Below are positions 1 through 5,641 of a DNA stretch of 8,085 nt, piece by piece. The notes under the pieces are model-generated. The model had not been told where the DNA came from and made no database searches. It was given only the letters and a program-made list of their open reading frames with translations. The DNA is taken from assembly GCA_005881495.1 (NCBI GenBank), contig VBHI01000004.1, positions 1 through 8,085 on the forward strand. The letters are read 5' to 3'. This stretch comes from Chloroflexota bacterium (GTDB lineage: Bacteria > Chloroflexota > Ktedonobacteria > Ktedonobacterales > Ktedonobacteraceae). Position numbers and translations under genes: made by a program. Each line of letters begins with the position of its first letter. Positions within the stretch are counted from its first letter, which is position 1.

Positions 1-1148
1 TCGCGTCGTGCTGCGTTGTTGCTGGAGAATGATGGCCTAGCCACGCTTGCAGCTCGAAAAGCGTGAGCGGCTCCTTGGCATTGTAGAGTTGGGTGGCGAT
101 GGTCGAGCGAGCACGATGGCTGGTGATGTTGCCACGAGCATAGCCTTGGGGCACACCGGCCTTCCGGCAGAGATAAGGGATGAGGCGCACATTCCGCTGC
201 CATTTCCCGCGTCCAATCAAGAGGAGATGCCATCTCTGGGTGAAACGCTGTCACCCATCGCCTGATCCTCAGCATTCGGTAATACAGGGGTTTTGTTGTT
301 CTGAGACTGGCGGTCGTGGTCGCATACCAGCGGTTACAATAGTCAACCCAGTCTGGGGCGACATCCGCCGTTTCAATCCATTTGCCAAAACGAGGCGCCT
401 CGTTTTTCAGCGGGAGCGGTCGCTCTAAGATACCCAGATCGACCAAGGCACGAGAGACCATTGGCATCCCGTCTTTCAGGCCCATTGTTCCTTGACGAAT
501 CTGGTCAAGAAAGGCAGAGGTCAGATCCTCACCTGTGGGCTGCGATTCCACACCAGCAGTTTCGAGAGTTCGTTTGGGAGGGAGATCACCCCATCTGTGC
601 CATGCCCCCATTGGAGCAAGGGATCGCTGACGCGCTTGATGGCCTGCGAAACTTGAGGCTTGCCAAACACTTTGATGGCGAACCAGTGATAATGCACCGT
701 GCCAAGGGCCATGCCAGGTGTGAAATTGCACAGCAGGTAGGCAACGGCGAGAGCATACGGCCGGCAATAGGGACCGTTGACATGATGCTGGTGACCAAAG
801 AGAGCACTGCTCGGACAGAGGATCTCGATCCACTCGGTGGTGCTCCAGGCCCAGAAGGCGGCTCTTCGGCGGTGCATTTGCCTCAAGAGAAACCACACGG
901 CCAGATTGCATGCACGCACGTCGGCGCCCGTGACGGTGAGCACAGCTCTCATCGGACAGAGAAGACGAGAGAGCCAGGCGCTGTGAGGGGGATGGGATCA
1001 CGTGCTCAGAGAGCACCACGAACTGATCGAGCGCTTGTTGTTCCGCATGGCTGAGCAGAGGAGCACGATCATAGCTGGCCAAATCGAGCGGCCACTGCCA
1101 CCTCCTTTTCGGCTCTTGCAAGAGACGTCGTTGCGGTTGTTGACTCAT
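1..1148 (-). pseudogene. Tn554 TnpB-like tyrosine recombinase, multiply broken and cut by the window edge
   Basis: This is the second gene of a two-recombinase transposon operon. Its ATG (1148-1146) overlaps the stop of the upstream recombinase as ATGA, with a GGAGG Shine-Dalgarno just before it. The N-terminal part starts MSQQPQRRLLQEPKRRW. The frame then changes near 958-975 into a stretch containing MRAVLTVTGADVRACNLAVW, and again near 530-545 into one containing EDLTSAFLDQ and WVDYCNRWYATTT, the SAM-like DNA-binding part. Near 185-225 the coding jumps, with another frame change, straight to the catalytic C-terminus (RNVRLIPYLCRKAGVP, SHRARSTIATQLYNAKEP, LFELQAWLGHHSP). The core between is missing. 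Full-length relatives have well over 600 residues, so a large internal deletion is inferred. The HxxR motif is present, but the expected family sequence TTQHYA reads TTQHDA: the nucleophile codon at 7-5 is GAC (Asp). A TnpC-like gene, if present, would lie beyond the left edge. Confidence 0.85.
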
Positions 1149-2192
1149 TGCAGCACCTCCTTCACCATATTCACGCGCCATTCATGAATGGAGGCCATCC
1201 CCCGTTCGATCTTGGCTCCCAGTTCTCGCCCGCTCAAATGAATAGACAAAAGCGACGTTTGAATACTTCGCTGACCGGCAAACAAGGCAATTTCGTGGAT
1301 ATCCCACTCACATCTGGCCAGGTCCGTAAGACAGAGGTGCCGGGGGGGATGGGTCGTGAATGGCTGCACCCCAGCTCGCTCCGCCATGCGTTTCACCCCT
1401 TTCGACCAGGTCCAGATCGTGATGGGAGCAGCGAAATTCCGATCCGACTCCGCCAAAAAGAGCGGCCCTCGATTGCGACTGAGGGAGCGTCGCGCCTTCA
1501 GGTAGGCCATGTAGAGCGAGTTCGTCGCGACCGAGTAGGGGACCGTGCGTTCCATCATGTTCTTGGTGGTCTCTGCCCTCACTCTGATCAGGCGGTAAGC
1601 TGGGTCAACATCGCCAGTTGAGAGCGCACACCGTTCCTCTCGCCGCAGAGCCGCCTCGTAGGCGATGGCCAGCATGAGCCGATTGCGGATGGGTTCGGCT
1701 TTTGCGGCCTCAAGGAGGGTGTGCCATTGCTCTTCAGTTGGCAGCCAGGGCAATTTCTTGTAGCGGGGAATGAGCCCCCCGATCACGGGCACCAGAAAAC
1801 CCTTTGCCAGGAGTCTATCGACCTCTTCCCACCGGATTCGTCTCACGGATGCCTTCTTCCATGAGATAGTCCTACCACAAGCGGACAGCAGTTAAGTACT
1901 GCGGTAAAGTGGCATTGGCCAGGCCGACGCCAGAGTCGAGCACACGGATGTTGGTGCCACGGGGATTGGGGCGCGAAGTCAGGTCATGGACGTAGCGGGA
2001 GAGCTGCTCTCGGCTCGCTGTTTCCGGCGCGATCCCCTGATTCTGACAGAAGTGCAGATACCCTTCGAGAGCACGCCCATACGCCTCGACGGGATTGGAG
2101 GCCAGCCCCAGATTCCCTTGAATTTGGAGCCAGCTCCTGGTATGCTCTTGTTGAGCAAGGAGTGGGTAGCGTTCCCAACGGATGGCTGTCAT
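1145..2192 (-). pseudogene. Tn554 TnpA-like tyrosine recombinase, inactivated
   Basis: This is a site-specific recombinase of the tyrosine (phage integrase) class. It starts at ATG 2192, chosen because a GGAAGGAG Shine-Dalgarno lies 6-8 bases upstream. Residues 1-106 form the SAM-like core-binding domain (LEGYLHFCQNQG, SREQLSRYVHDLTSRPN). A TAG at 1874-1872 replaces the next codon, the same frame runs on as DYLMEEGIRETNPVGRGR, and a second TAG follows at 1817-1815. One extra G in a G6 run (C6 on the plus strand, 1775-1780) then shifts the frame. The catalytic half follows as LIPRYKKLPWLPTEEQW, with box I Arg (ALRREER), the lysine region (TTKN) and HxxR (HPPRH). The late LGH-type His is Gln (GQRS), and the catalytic Tyr is Ser (LLSIHLSGRE, codon 1246-1244, TCT). 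Repaired, it would be about 348 residues, close to TnpA of Tn554 (361). The gene is dead several times over. It ends in an ATGA overlap with the next recombinase. Confidence 0.9.
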
Positions 2193-2211
2193 ACTGAGCT
2201 CCTTCCAATGC

Positions 2212-2233
2212 GAAAAGAACACTTGTTCTTCTC
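2212..2233. promoter_or_regulatory. LexA-like (SOS-box-type) palindromic operator candidate
   Basis: AAGAACA-CT-TGTTCTT is a perfect 7-bp inverted repeat with a 2-bp centre (2215-2230). It extends to 2212-2233 with one mismatched pair per arm. Its core at 2217-2228 is GAAC-ACTT-GTTC, an exact match to the GAAC-N4-GTTC core of the LexA box known from Firmicutes and actinobacteria. It overlaps the predicted transcription start of the minus-strand recombinase operon, 20 bases before its ATG, which is a classical repressor position. That LexA binds it is inference; another dimeric repressor is possible. Confidence 0.45.
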
Positions 2234-2236
2234 TCT

Positions 2237-2242
2237 AGTATA
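2237..2242 (-). promoter_or_regulatory. Candidate -10 box of the recombinase operon
   Basis: The minus strand reads TATACT here, five of six matches to the -10 consensus, 45 bases upstream of the recombinase ATG. No good -35 box was found: the element at an 18-base spacing is TTACGT, which is poor. The predicted start of transcription falls near 2230, inside the palindrome at 2212-2233. Confidence 0.4.
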
Positions 2243-2271
2243 TTGGATGAGCTGTATTCCACGTAACATAG

Positions 2272-2412
2272 ATTCTTCGCATCACGAGAGGAAATTTTCG
2301 TGTCATTCACCGTCTCCTGATGCAGATCGAGCGTATCTTGGAGATTAATGATCTACGTACTGTGACGAAAGAAGTGGTGGAAAAAGCACGAGAGAAGCTG
2401 GTCCTCGATTAA
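2272..2412 (+). pseudogene. C-terminal remnant of a transposition-helper AAA ATPase
   Basis: This is an open stretch of 46 codons with no start, preceded in frame by a TAG at 2269-2271 and ending in TAA at 2410-2412. It reads ILRITRGNFRVIHRLLMQIE followed by RILEINDLRTVTKEVVEKAR and EKLVLD. The GNF-R-hxRLLxQIERILEIN...VTKxVVExAR pattern is what I remember from the C-terminal lid of AAA_22/TniB-type ATP-binding proteins encoded by transposons. The Walker A and B parts are absent. The assignment rests on motif memory only, and the fragment is too short to be sure. Between it and the tnpA-like promoter (about 2243-2271) there must be a junction, probably the outer end of the Tn554-like element. 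Confidence 0.55.
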
Positions 2413-2507
2413 GCCTGAGCAGATGAGCTGTCTCAAAACCGTTCGTTTGCTGAGAAGGAAAAGGACATCCGAGATCTGTCCAGACAAAAAGGGAAAGGAA
2501 CACAGGG

Positions 2508-3449
2508 ATGCGTATGCAAACCCTTCTCGTCATTGGAGCAACCGGCACCATTGGCGAGCCCATCGCACGGCAATTGAGGGCAGATGGCTACCATGTACGG
2601 CTGCTGGTGCGCGATCTAGCAAAAGCGAGATCCCAACTCGGCTCAGACTTCGAGTACATCCAGGGGAGTGTCGAAGACGGTGATGCGGTGAAGCAGGCAC
2701 TCAGTGGATGCATAGGAGTGCATCTTAGCCTCCAGGCAGGTTCGAGCCCTGAAGCTATCGAGCGGGTTGAGCACCTTGGAGCACTGCGCGTCGTGGAATT
2801 GGCCACACAAGCGCACGTGGGCCATCTGACCTACGTTTCGGGAATGTTTGTCGGAGCAGAAACCGACTCTGCCGTCCTGGATGATCAAGCGAAGAGGAGG
2901 GTCGAACAGGCTCTTCACCACAGCGGCATCCCCTTTACTATCTTCAGACCTACCTACTTCATGGACAATCTGCCAAAACATCTACAGGGCAAGCGAGCTA
3001 TTCTGCTGGGAAAGCAGCCTCATCTCTTGCATCTGGTGGCGGCCTCCGATTTTGGTCGCATGGTTTCGCGGGCATTCCAGGAGCCTGAGGCCTGTAATCG
3101 GACCTTCTTCATCCAGGGGCCAGAGGCGCTTTTGCTCTCGGAAGCGCTGCGCGAATACTGCTCCCTGCTCGCGCCCCAAGCCCAGGTGACGACACTACCG
3201 CTCTGGTTCATGGACGTTGTGGATACGCTGTTTCTGGGGAAACAGATGCGTCGCACTTTACAGATGATGCAGGTGTTGCAGCGCACCGGAGAGATCGGGG
3301 ATCCATCCGAGGCCAATCGGATTCTGGGAGCCCCAACCACGACCCTTCGAGTCTGGTGTGAGCAGCAACGTCTTCATGCTGCAGGCCAATCGGACACCGC
3401 AGGCTCAGCCGAAACAGCGCGATCCGCGCGCCTGGAGGATGAAGCATGA
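2508..3449 (+). CDS. NmrA-like NAD(P)-binding protein (atypical SDR)
   Basis: This is a cytoplasmic Rossmann-fold protein of 313 residues. The dinucleotide-binding motif GATGTIG is at residues 10-16, right after the first beta strand, and the Arg-rich end of the second strand (VRLLVRD) suggests NADP(H) preference. The mid-protein pattern with a Lys (DDQAKRRVEQALHHSGIPFT) followed by IFRPTYFMDN is typical of the NmrA / NAD(P)H-binding atypical SDRs, which lack the usual YxxxK pair. Such proteins act either as quinone or small-molecule reductases or as redox-sensing regulators; the substrate cannot be read from the sequence. The start at 2508 is favoured over the second ATG (2514) because AAAGGA at 2494-2499 lies 8 bases upstream of it. 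The last ~25 residues are Ala/Ser/Gln-rich and probably disordered. It overlaps the next gene by 4 bases (ATGA), indicating translational coupling. Confidence 0.93.
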   Translation: MRMQTLLVIGATGTIGEPIARQLRADGYHVRLLVRDLAKARSQLGSDFEYIQGSVEDGDAVKQALSGCIGVHLSLQAGSSPEAIERVEHLGALRVVELATQAHVGHLTYVSGMFVGAETDSAVLDDQAKRRVEQALHHSGIPFTIFRPTYFMDNLPKHLQGKRAILLGKQPHLLHLVAASDFGRMVSRAFQEPEACNRTFFIQGPEALLLSEALREYCSLLAPQAQVTTLPLWFMDVVDTLFLGKQMRRTLQMMQVLQRTGEIGDPSEANRILGAPTTTLRVWCEQQRLHAAGQSDTAGSAETARSARLEDEA

Positions 3450-4097
3450 AACTCGTGATCTTTGGAGCCACTGGAGCGACCGGTCAGTGCCTGGTGGAAC
3501 TGGCGCTTGCGCAGGGGCACGATGTCACCGCCTTCGCGCGCAATCCGCTTGCCTTGACTGAGCATGAACACCTCTCCATTGTGAGAGGGGATATGTTCAG
3601 ACCGGCGAGTGTAGAGGCAGCGGTTGCCAACCAAGATGCGGTGCTCTGTGCCATTGGCGGTCATGACCGACTGCGGGTGGCTTTGTCAAAACAGCCTCGC
3701 CAGAAAGCGCTGTGTACCGTTGGCACCAGCAATATCCTTGATGCTATGAAGCAATATAGTCTCTCCCGTTTGATCTGCCTCTCTGCCTGGGGGGGTTGGG
3801 GAGAGCAGAGAGCGATTCCCTTTCTTCTTCAAGCGTATCATCCTTCCCTTGCTGATGAAAGAGGAGTATGAGGATAAGGAGGCTCAAGAGCAGCTTATTC
3901 GGCAAAGTTCCCTCGACTGGACCATTGTTCGCCCGTCCCGGCTCACCAATGGTCCGCGCACTGGTCGCTACCGAATGCAAGCAGGCCTGGAGTTTTCCGG
4001 GCGCTCTCACATCTCGCGTGCCGATGTCGCGGACTCTATGCTCAGACAACTGACCGACCCAACCTTTCGACAGCAGTGTGTAGAAGTTAGCTCCTAA
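3446..4097 (+). pseudogene. NAD(P)H-binding SDR-like protein split by a one-base frameshift
   Basis: This gene encodes a second Rossmann protein. It starts MKLVIFGATGATGQ with GATGATG at residues 7-13, and its ATG is preceded by GGAGG at 3434-3438. The frame holds through DAVLCAIGG, TSNILDAMKQ and LICLSAWG, then hits a G7 run (3789-3795) and would end at 3871. Removing one G restores the family sequence (AWGVGESRERFPFFFKRI, then LPLLMKEEYEDKEAQEQLIR, then LDWTIVRPSRLTNGPRTG) down to the stop at 4095-4097. The repaired product has 216 residues, normal for the NAD(P)H-binding family related to flavin reductase B and NmrA. Only one lesion is visible and the rest looks well conserved, so a sequencing or assembly error, or slippage in the G run, is as likely as true inactivation. 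The 4-base overlap with the upstream NmrA-like gene suggests paired function. Confidence 0.88.
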
Positions 4098-4099
4098 GA

Positions 4100-4122
4100 C
4101 CTGTGAGCAGCAGGCTTTTTTT
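4100..4122 (+). terminator. Weak intrinsic terminator candidate
   Basis: A short stem CCTGT/GCAGG (five pairs including one G-T) with a 5-base loop is followed by one C and seven Ts, just after the stop of the SDR-like gene. The stem is short, so it may only attenuate transcription into the DUF1772 gene that starts 24 bases later. Confidence 0.38.
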
Positions 4123-4146
4123 AAATAGGAAGGCGAGAGAAGCACT

Positions 4147-4605
4147 ATGGATATACTTGGTTTTCTTGCTTTGGTACTAACCGGGTTTACCGCCTGTGCA
4201 GAATTCGGTTCCTACGCCTTTGTGCATCCGGTGATTCGGAAACTACCCGCAGAGCAGCATGTGCAGGTAGAGCAGGGGCTTTTGAAGACATTCGGGCGCA
4301 TTATGCCTGTCTTTATGACGCTGTGTGTGGTGGTAGCAGTGGCCTATGCGATTCAGATGAATGGCGTAGCGGGTCCGGCGTGGAGTGTGCGTTGGGCTGC
4401 GGCGGTCGCGTTTACCCTTGCGCTGATCTCGACGATCATCTTCAATGTCCCGGTGAATCTGGCAACTGGCCGCTGGGACTCGAAAAATCTTCCCAGCGAT
4501 TGGAAACAGACTCGAAACCGCTGGGAATTCTTTCAAGGTGTTCGCTCCTGGCTGTTGCTCATTGGCTTTGTGCTGTTGAGTCTGGCGTTCGCACTCAAAC
4601 AGTAG
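4147..4605 (+). CDS. DUF1772 (anthrone oxygenase-like) small membrane protein
   Basis: This is a 152-residue integral membrane protein with four predicted helices at about residues 3-21, 53-71, 82-102 and 132-149. The loop motif FNVPVN (residues 99-104) followed by the charged stretch with R-x-W (NRWEFFQGVRSW, 124-135) fits the DUF1772 family. That family includes fungal anthrone oxygenases, but most bacterial members have no assigned reaction. AGGAAGG at 4127-4133, with GAGAGAAG nearer the start, serves as the Shine-Dalgarno. It follows two NAD(P)-binding proteins on the same strand, a common setting for DUF1772 genes. This suggests a role in oxidation or detoxification of an organic compound, but that is inference from context. 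No lesions are seen. Confidence 0.85.
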   Translation: MDILGFLALVLTGFTACAEFGSYAFVHPVIRKLPAEQHVQVEQGLLKTFGRIMPVFMTLCVVVAVAYAIQMNGVAGPAWSVRWAAAVAFTLALISTIIFNVPVNLATGRWDSKNLPSDWKQTRNRWEFFQGVRSWLLLIGFVLLSLAFALKQ

Positions 4606-4685
4606 GTATCGGCGGAGGAGGAAGTGCCGTCTGGTCCGACTCCGCGTGAAGCTGAGAGCTATGGGGTATCTCGGTTGATGGTAAA

Positions 4686-4740
4686 TGCCCTGAAATCTCG
4701 ACCGTTTTTGCCCTGAAACAGGCACACTTGCCCCGAATCA
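4686..4740 (-). repeat. Short direct repeats resembling an IS21-type terminus
   Basis: Three copies of TGCCC(T/C)GAA start at 4686, 4709 and 4729, that is every 20-23 bases. IS21-family ends carry several spaced copies of a short sequence that the transposase binds. On the minus strand the block would start with 5'-TGTTCATGATTC at about 4746, consistent with the 5'-TG that starts IS21 elements. No transposase gene belongs to this end in the window. The remaining bases of 4606-4685 hold nothing I can identify. Confidence 0.4.
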
Positions 4741-4743
4741 TGA

Positions 4744-4830
4744 ACAGTGGGACACGCGTTTGCTGGGTGGGACATCGCCGCAAGGCGGAGCGTTTCCCTG
4801 AAAGTTGAGCAAGCCATCGATGTTTCTCAA
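4744..4830 (+). repeat. 87-bp inverted repeat, left arm
   Basis: This arm matches the reverse complement of 5455-5541 at 86 of 87 positions; the one difference is GAAAGTTG against GAAGGTTG. Within it, GTGGGACA occurs twice 20 bases apart (4747 and 4767), and a third related ATGGGACA follows outside the arm at 4834. This again resembles the multiple transposase-binding repeats of IS21-like ends. A small CCGC-AAG-GCGG hairpin lies in the arm. Confidence 0.96.
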
Positions 4831-4909
4831 CCTATGGGACATCTCTCTTTCCTTCTTCCTGCAACATCCCCCATGATCGGTGGTCGTTTGTTGGGAGGAG
4901 AGAATCATA

Positions 4910-4938
4910 TTGACGTTATCAAACAGACGTGATAGCTT
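4910..4938 (+). promoter_or_regulatory. Candidate promoter of the F420-dependent enzyme gene
   Basis: TTGACG (4910-4915, five of six matches to -35) is followed after 17 bases by TAGCTT (4933-4938), a poor -10. It lies inside the inverted-repeat module, about 80 bases before the ATG. The module may thus carry its own promoter. The rest of 4831-5019 shows no gene I can support. Confidence 0.3.
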
Positions 4939-5019
4939 GCTACTGAACAGAGCGCATCTCACGCTGTCAGGAAGTTGCCGACGTGGTCGGCATCGAGAAC
5001 AGGAAGGACCAGAAGAGAG

Positions 5020-5430
5020 ATGAACGACTACAATCGCCGCCTGATTGAGGAGTTCCGTGCAAATGGGGGCAAAGTTGGTGGAATGTGGGAAGGCACACCC
5101 TTGCTCCTGCTCACGACGAGAGGGGCCAAGAGCGGCCAACGCCGCACGACTCCAATGGGATATATGCCCGAGGGCGACCGCCTGATTGTGTTCGCCTCCT
5201 CCGGAGGCGCACCCACTCACCCTGACTGGTATCACAATCTGGTAGCGCACCCGCAAGTCACCGTCGAGGTTGGGACCGAGACCTTCAATGCCATCGCTGT
5301 TGTCGCAGAAGATGAAGAGCGGGATCGACTGTGGACCAAGGGAGTGGCGTTGTATCCCGATTTGGCCGAGCATCAGGCGAAGACAACCCGCCAGTTTCCG
5401 GTGATCGCGCTCTCCCGACTAGAAAGGTGA
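5020..5430 (+). CDS. Nitroreductase-family deazaflavin (F420)-dependent oxidoreductase, DDN type
   Basis: This encodes a 136-residue split-beta-barrel protein of the DDN / F420H2-dependent quinone reductase family (PF04075-like). Family marks run the whole length: N-terminal NRRLIEEFRANGGKVGG (5-21), LLLLTTRGAKSGQRRTTP (28-45), the cofactor-binding APTHPDWYHNL (64-74), VTVEVGTETF (80-89), EERDRLW (99-105) and the C-terminal HQAKTTRQFPVIAL (118-131). Relatives use reduced F420 to reduce quinones or activate nitroimidazoles; the natural substrate here is unknown. The start at ATG 5020 is preferred over an in-frame TTG at 4975 because the family begins at this residue and a purine-rich AGGAAGGA...AGAAGAGAG stretch precedes it. 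The gene is intact and lies alone between the two arms of an 87-bp inverted repeat. It implies that the host makes F420. Confidence 0.92.
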   Translation: MNDYNRRLIEEFRANGGKVGGMWEGTPLLLLTTRGAKSGQRRTTPMGYMPEGDRLIVFASSGGAPTHPDWYHNLVAHPQVTVEVGTETFNAIAVVAEDEERDRLWTKGVALYPDLAEHQAKTTRQFPVIALSRLER

Positions 5431-5431
5431 A

Positions 5432-5445
5432 GGCCATGAGTGGCT
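5432..5445 (+). terminator. Small hairpin after the F420 enzyme gene
   Basis: GCCA-TGAG-TGGC, with one extra G-T pair, starts two bases after the stop codon. It is followed by TCCTCTTTGTTT, which is T-rich but not a clean T run. It may be a weak terminator at the end of the module's single gene. Confidence 0.22.
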
Positions 5446-5454
5446 CCTCTTTGT

Positions 5455-5541
5455 TTGAGAAACATCGATGGCTTGCTCAACCTTCAGGGAAACGCTCCGC
5501 CTTGCGGCGATGTCCCACCCAGCAAACGCGTGTCCCACTGT
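5455..5541 (-). repeat. 87-bp inverted repeat, right arm
   Basis: This is the mirror copy of 4744-4830 with one mismatch. Identity stops abruptly at both edges. Outside, the left flank reads TCATGA and the right flank ATAGAC, with no target-site duplication evident. Inside, the sequences diverge after TCTCAA. The two arms bound a 798-bp segment (4744-5541) holding one complete gene. Confidence 0.96.
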
Positions 5542-5641
5542 ATAGACGCCGACGTATAATTGCGCCAGGATAAAATTGACCCCCCCATCAGCTGGCTGTA
5601 AGCTGTGGAGCATGAAGAGAGCATGCACACAGGAGGCAGCC
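5539..5641 (+). mobile_element. IS21-like left end and leader of the istA remnant
   Basis: The segment begins with 5'-TGT at 5539, as IS21 elements begin with TG, and leads after about 100 bases into an IstA start. AATTG occurs twice 16 bases apart (5558 and 5574). A perfect TATAAT sits at 5555-5560, but no convincing -35 lies at the right spacing. The first three bases overlap the end of the 87-bp arm. The exact IS boundary is inferred, not proven. Confidence 0.4.

Noticed and set aside
461..1054. Open plus-strand frame of 197 codons
   Set aside because: It lies opposite the broken tnpB-like gene, has no recognisable motif, and the minus strand gives clear recombinase sequence in pieces.
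1148..1621. Open plus-strand frame of 157 codons
   Set aside because: It is the antisense shadow of the catalytic half of the tnpA-like gene.
2423..2440. GAGCTGTCTCAAAA looked like a terminal repeat of some IS families
   Set aside because: There is no matching inverted copy in the window and no transposase next to it.
4747..4932. Plus-strand frame of 61 codons starting in the left arm, with LPATSPMIGG resembling the lead-in of some NB-ARC regulators
   Set aside because: The resemblance is a few residues, the frame stops before any P-loop, and the same start is produced by the other repeat arm, so it is probably non-coding IS-end sequence.
4975..5019. Upstream TTG start for the F420 enzyme, adding 15 residues
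   Set aside because: The family starts at the residue encoded at 5020, and the extra residues have no similarity to family N-termini.
4738..5373. Long open minus-strand frame of 211 codons across the F420 enzyme gene
   Set aside because: It is antisense to a gene with full family motifs, and its ends lie in the inverted repeat and flank; its product resembles nothing I know.
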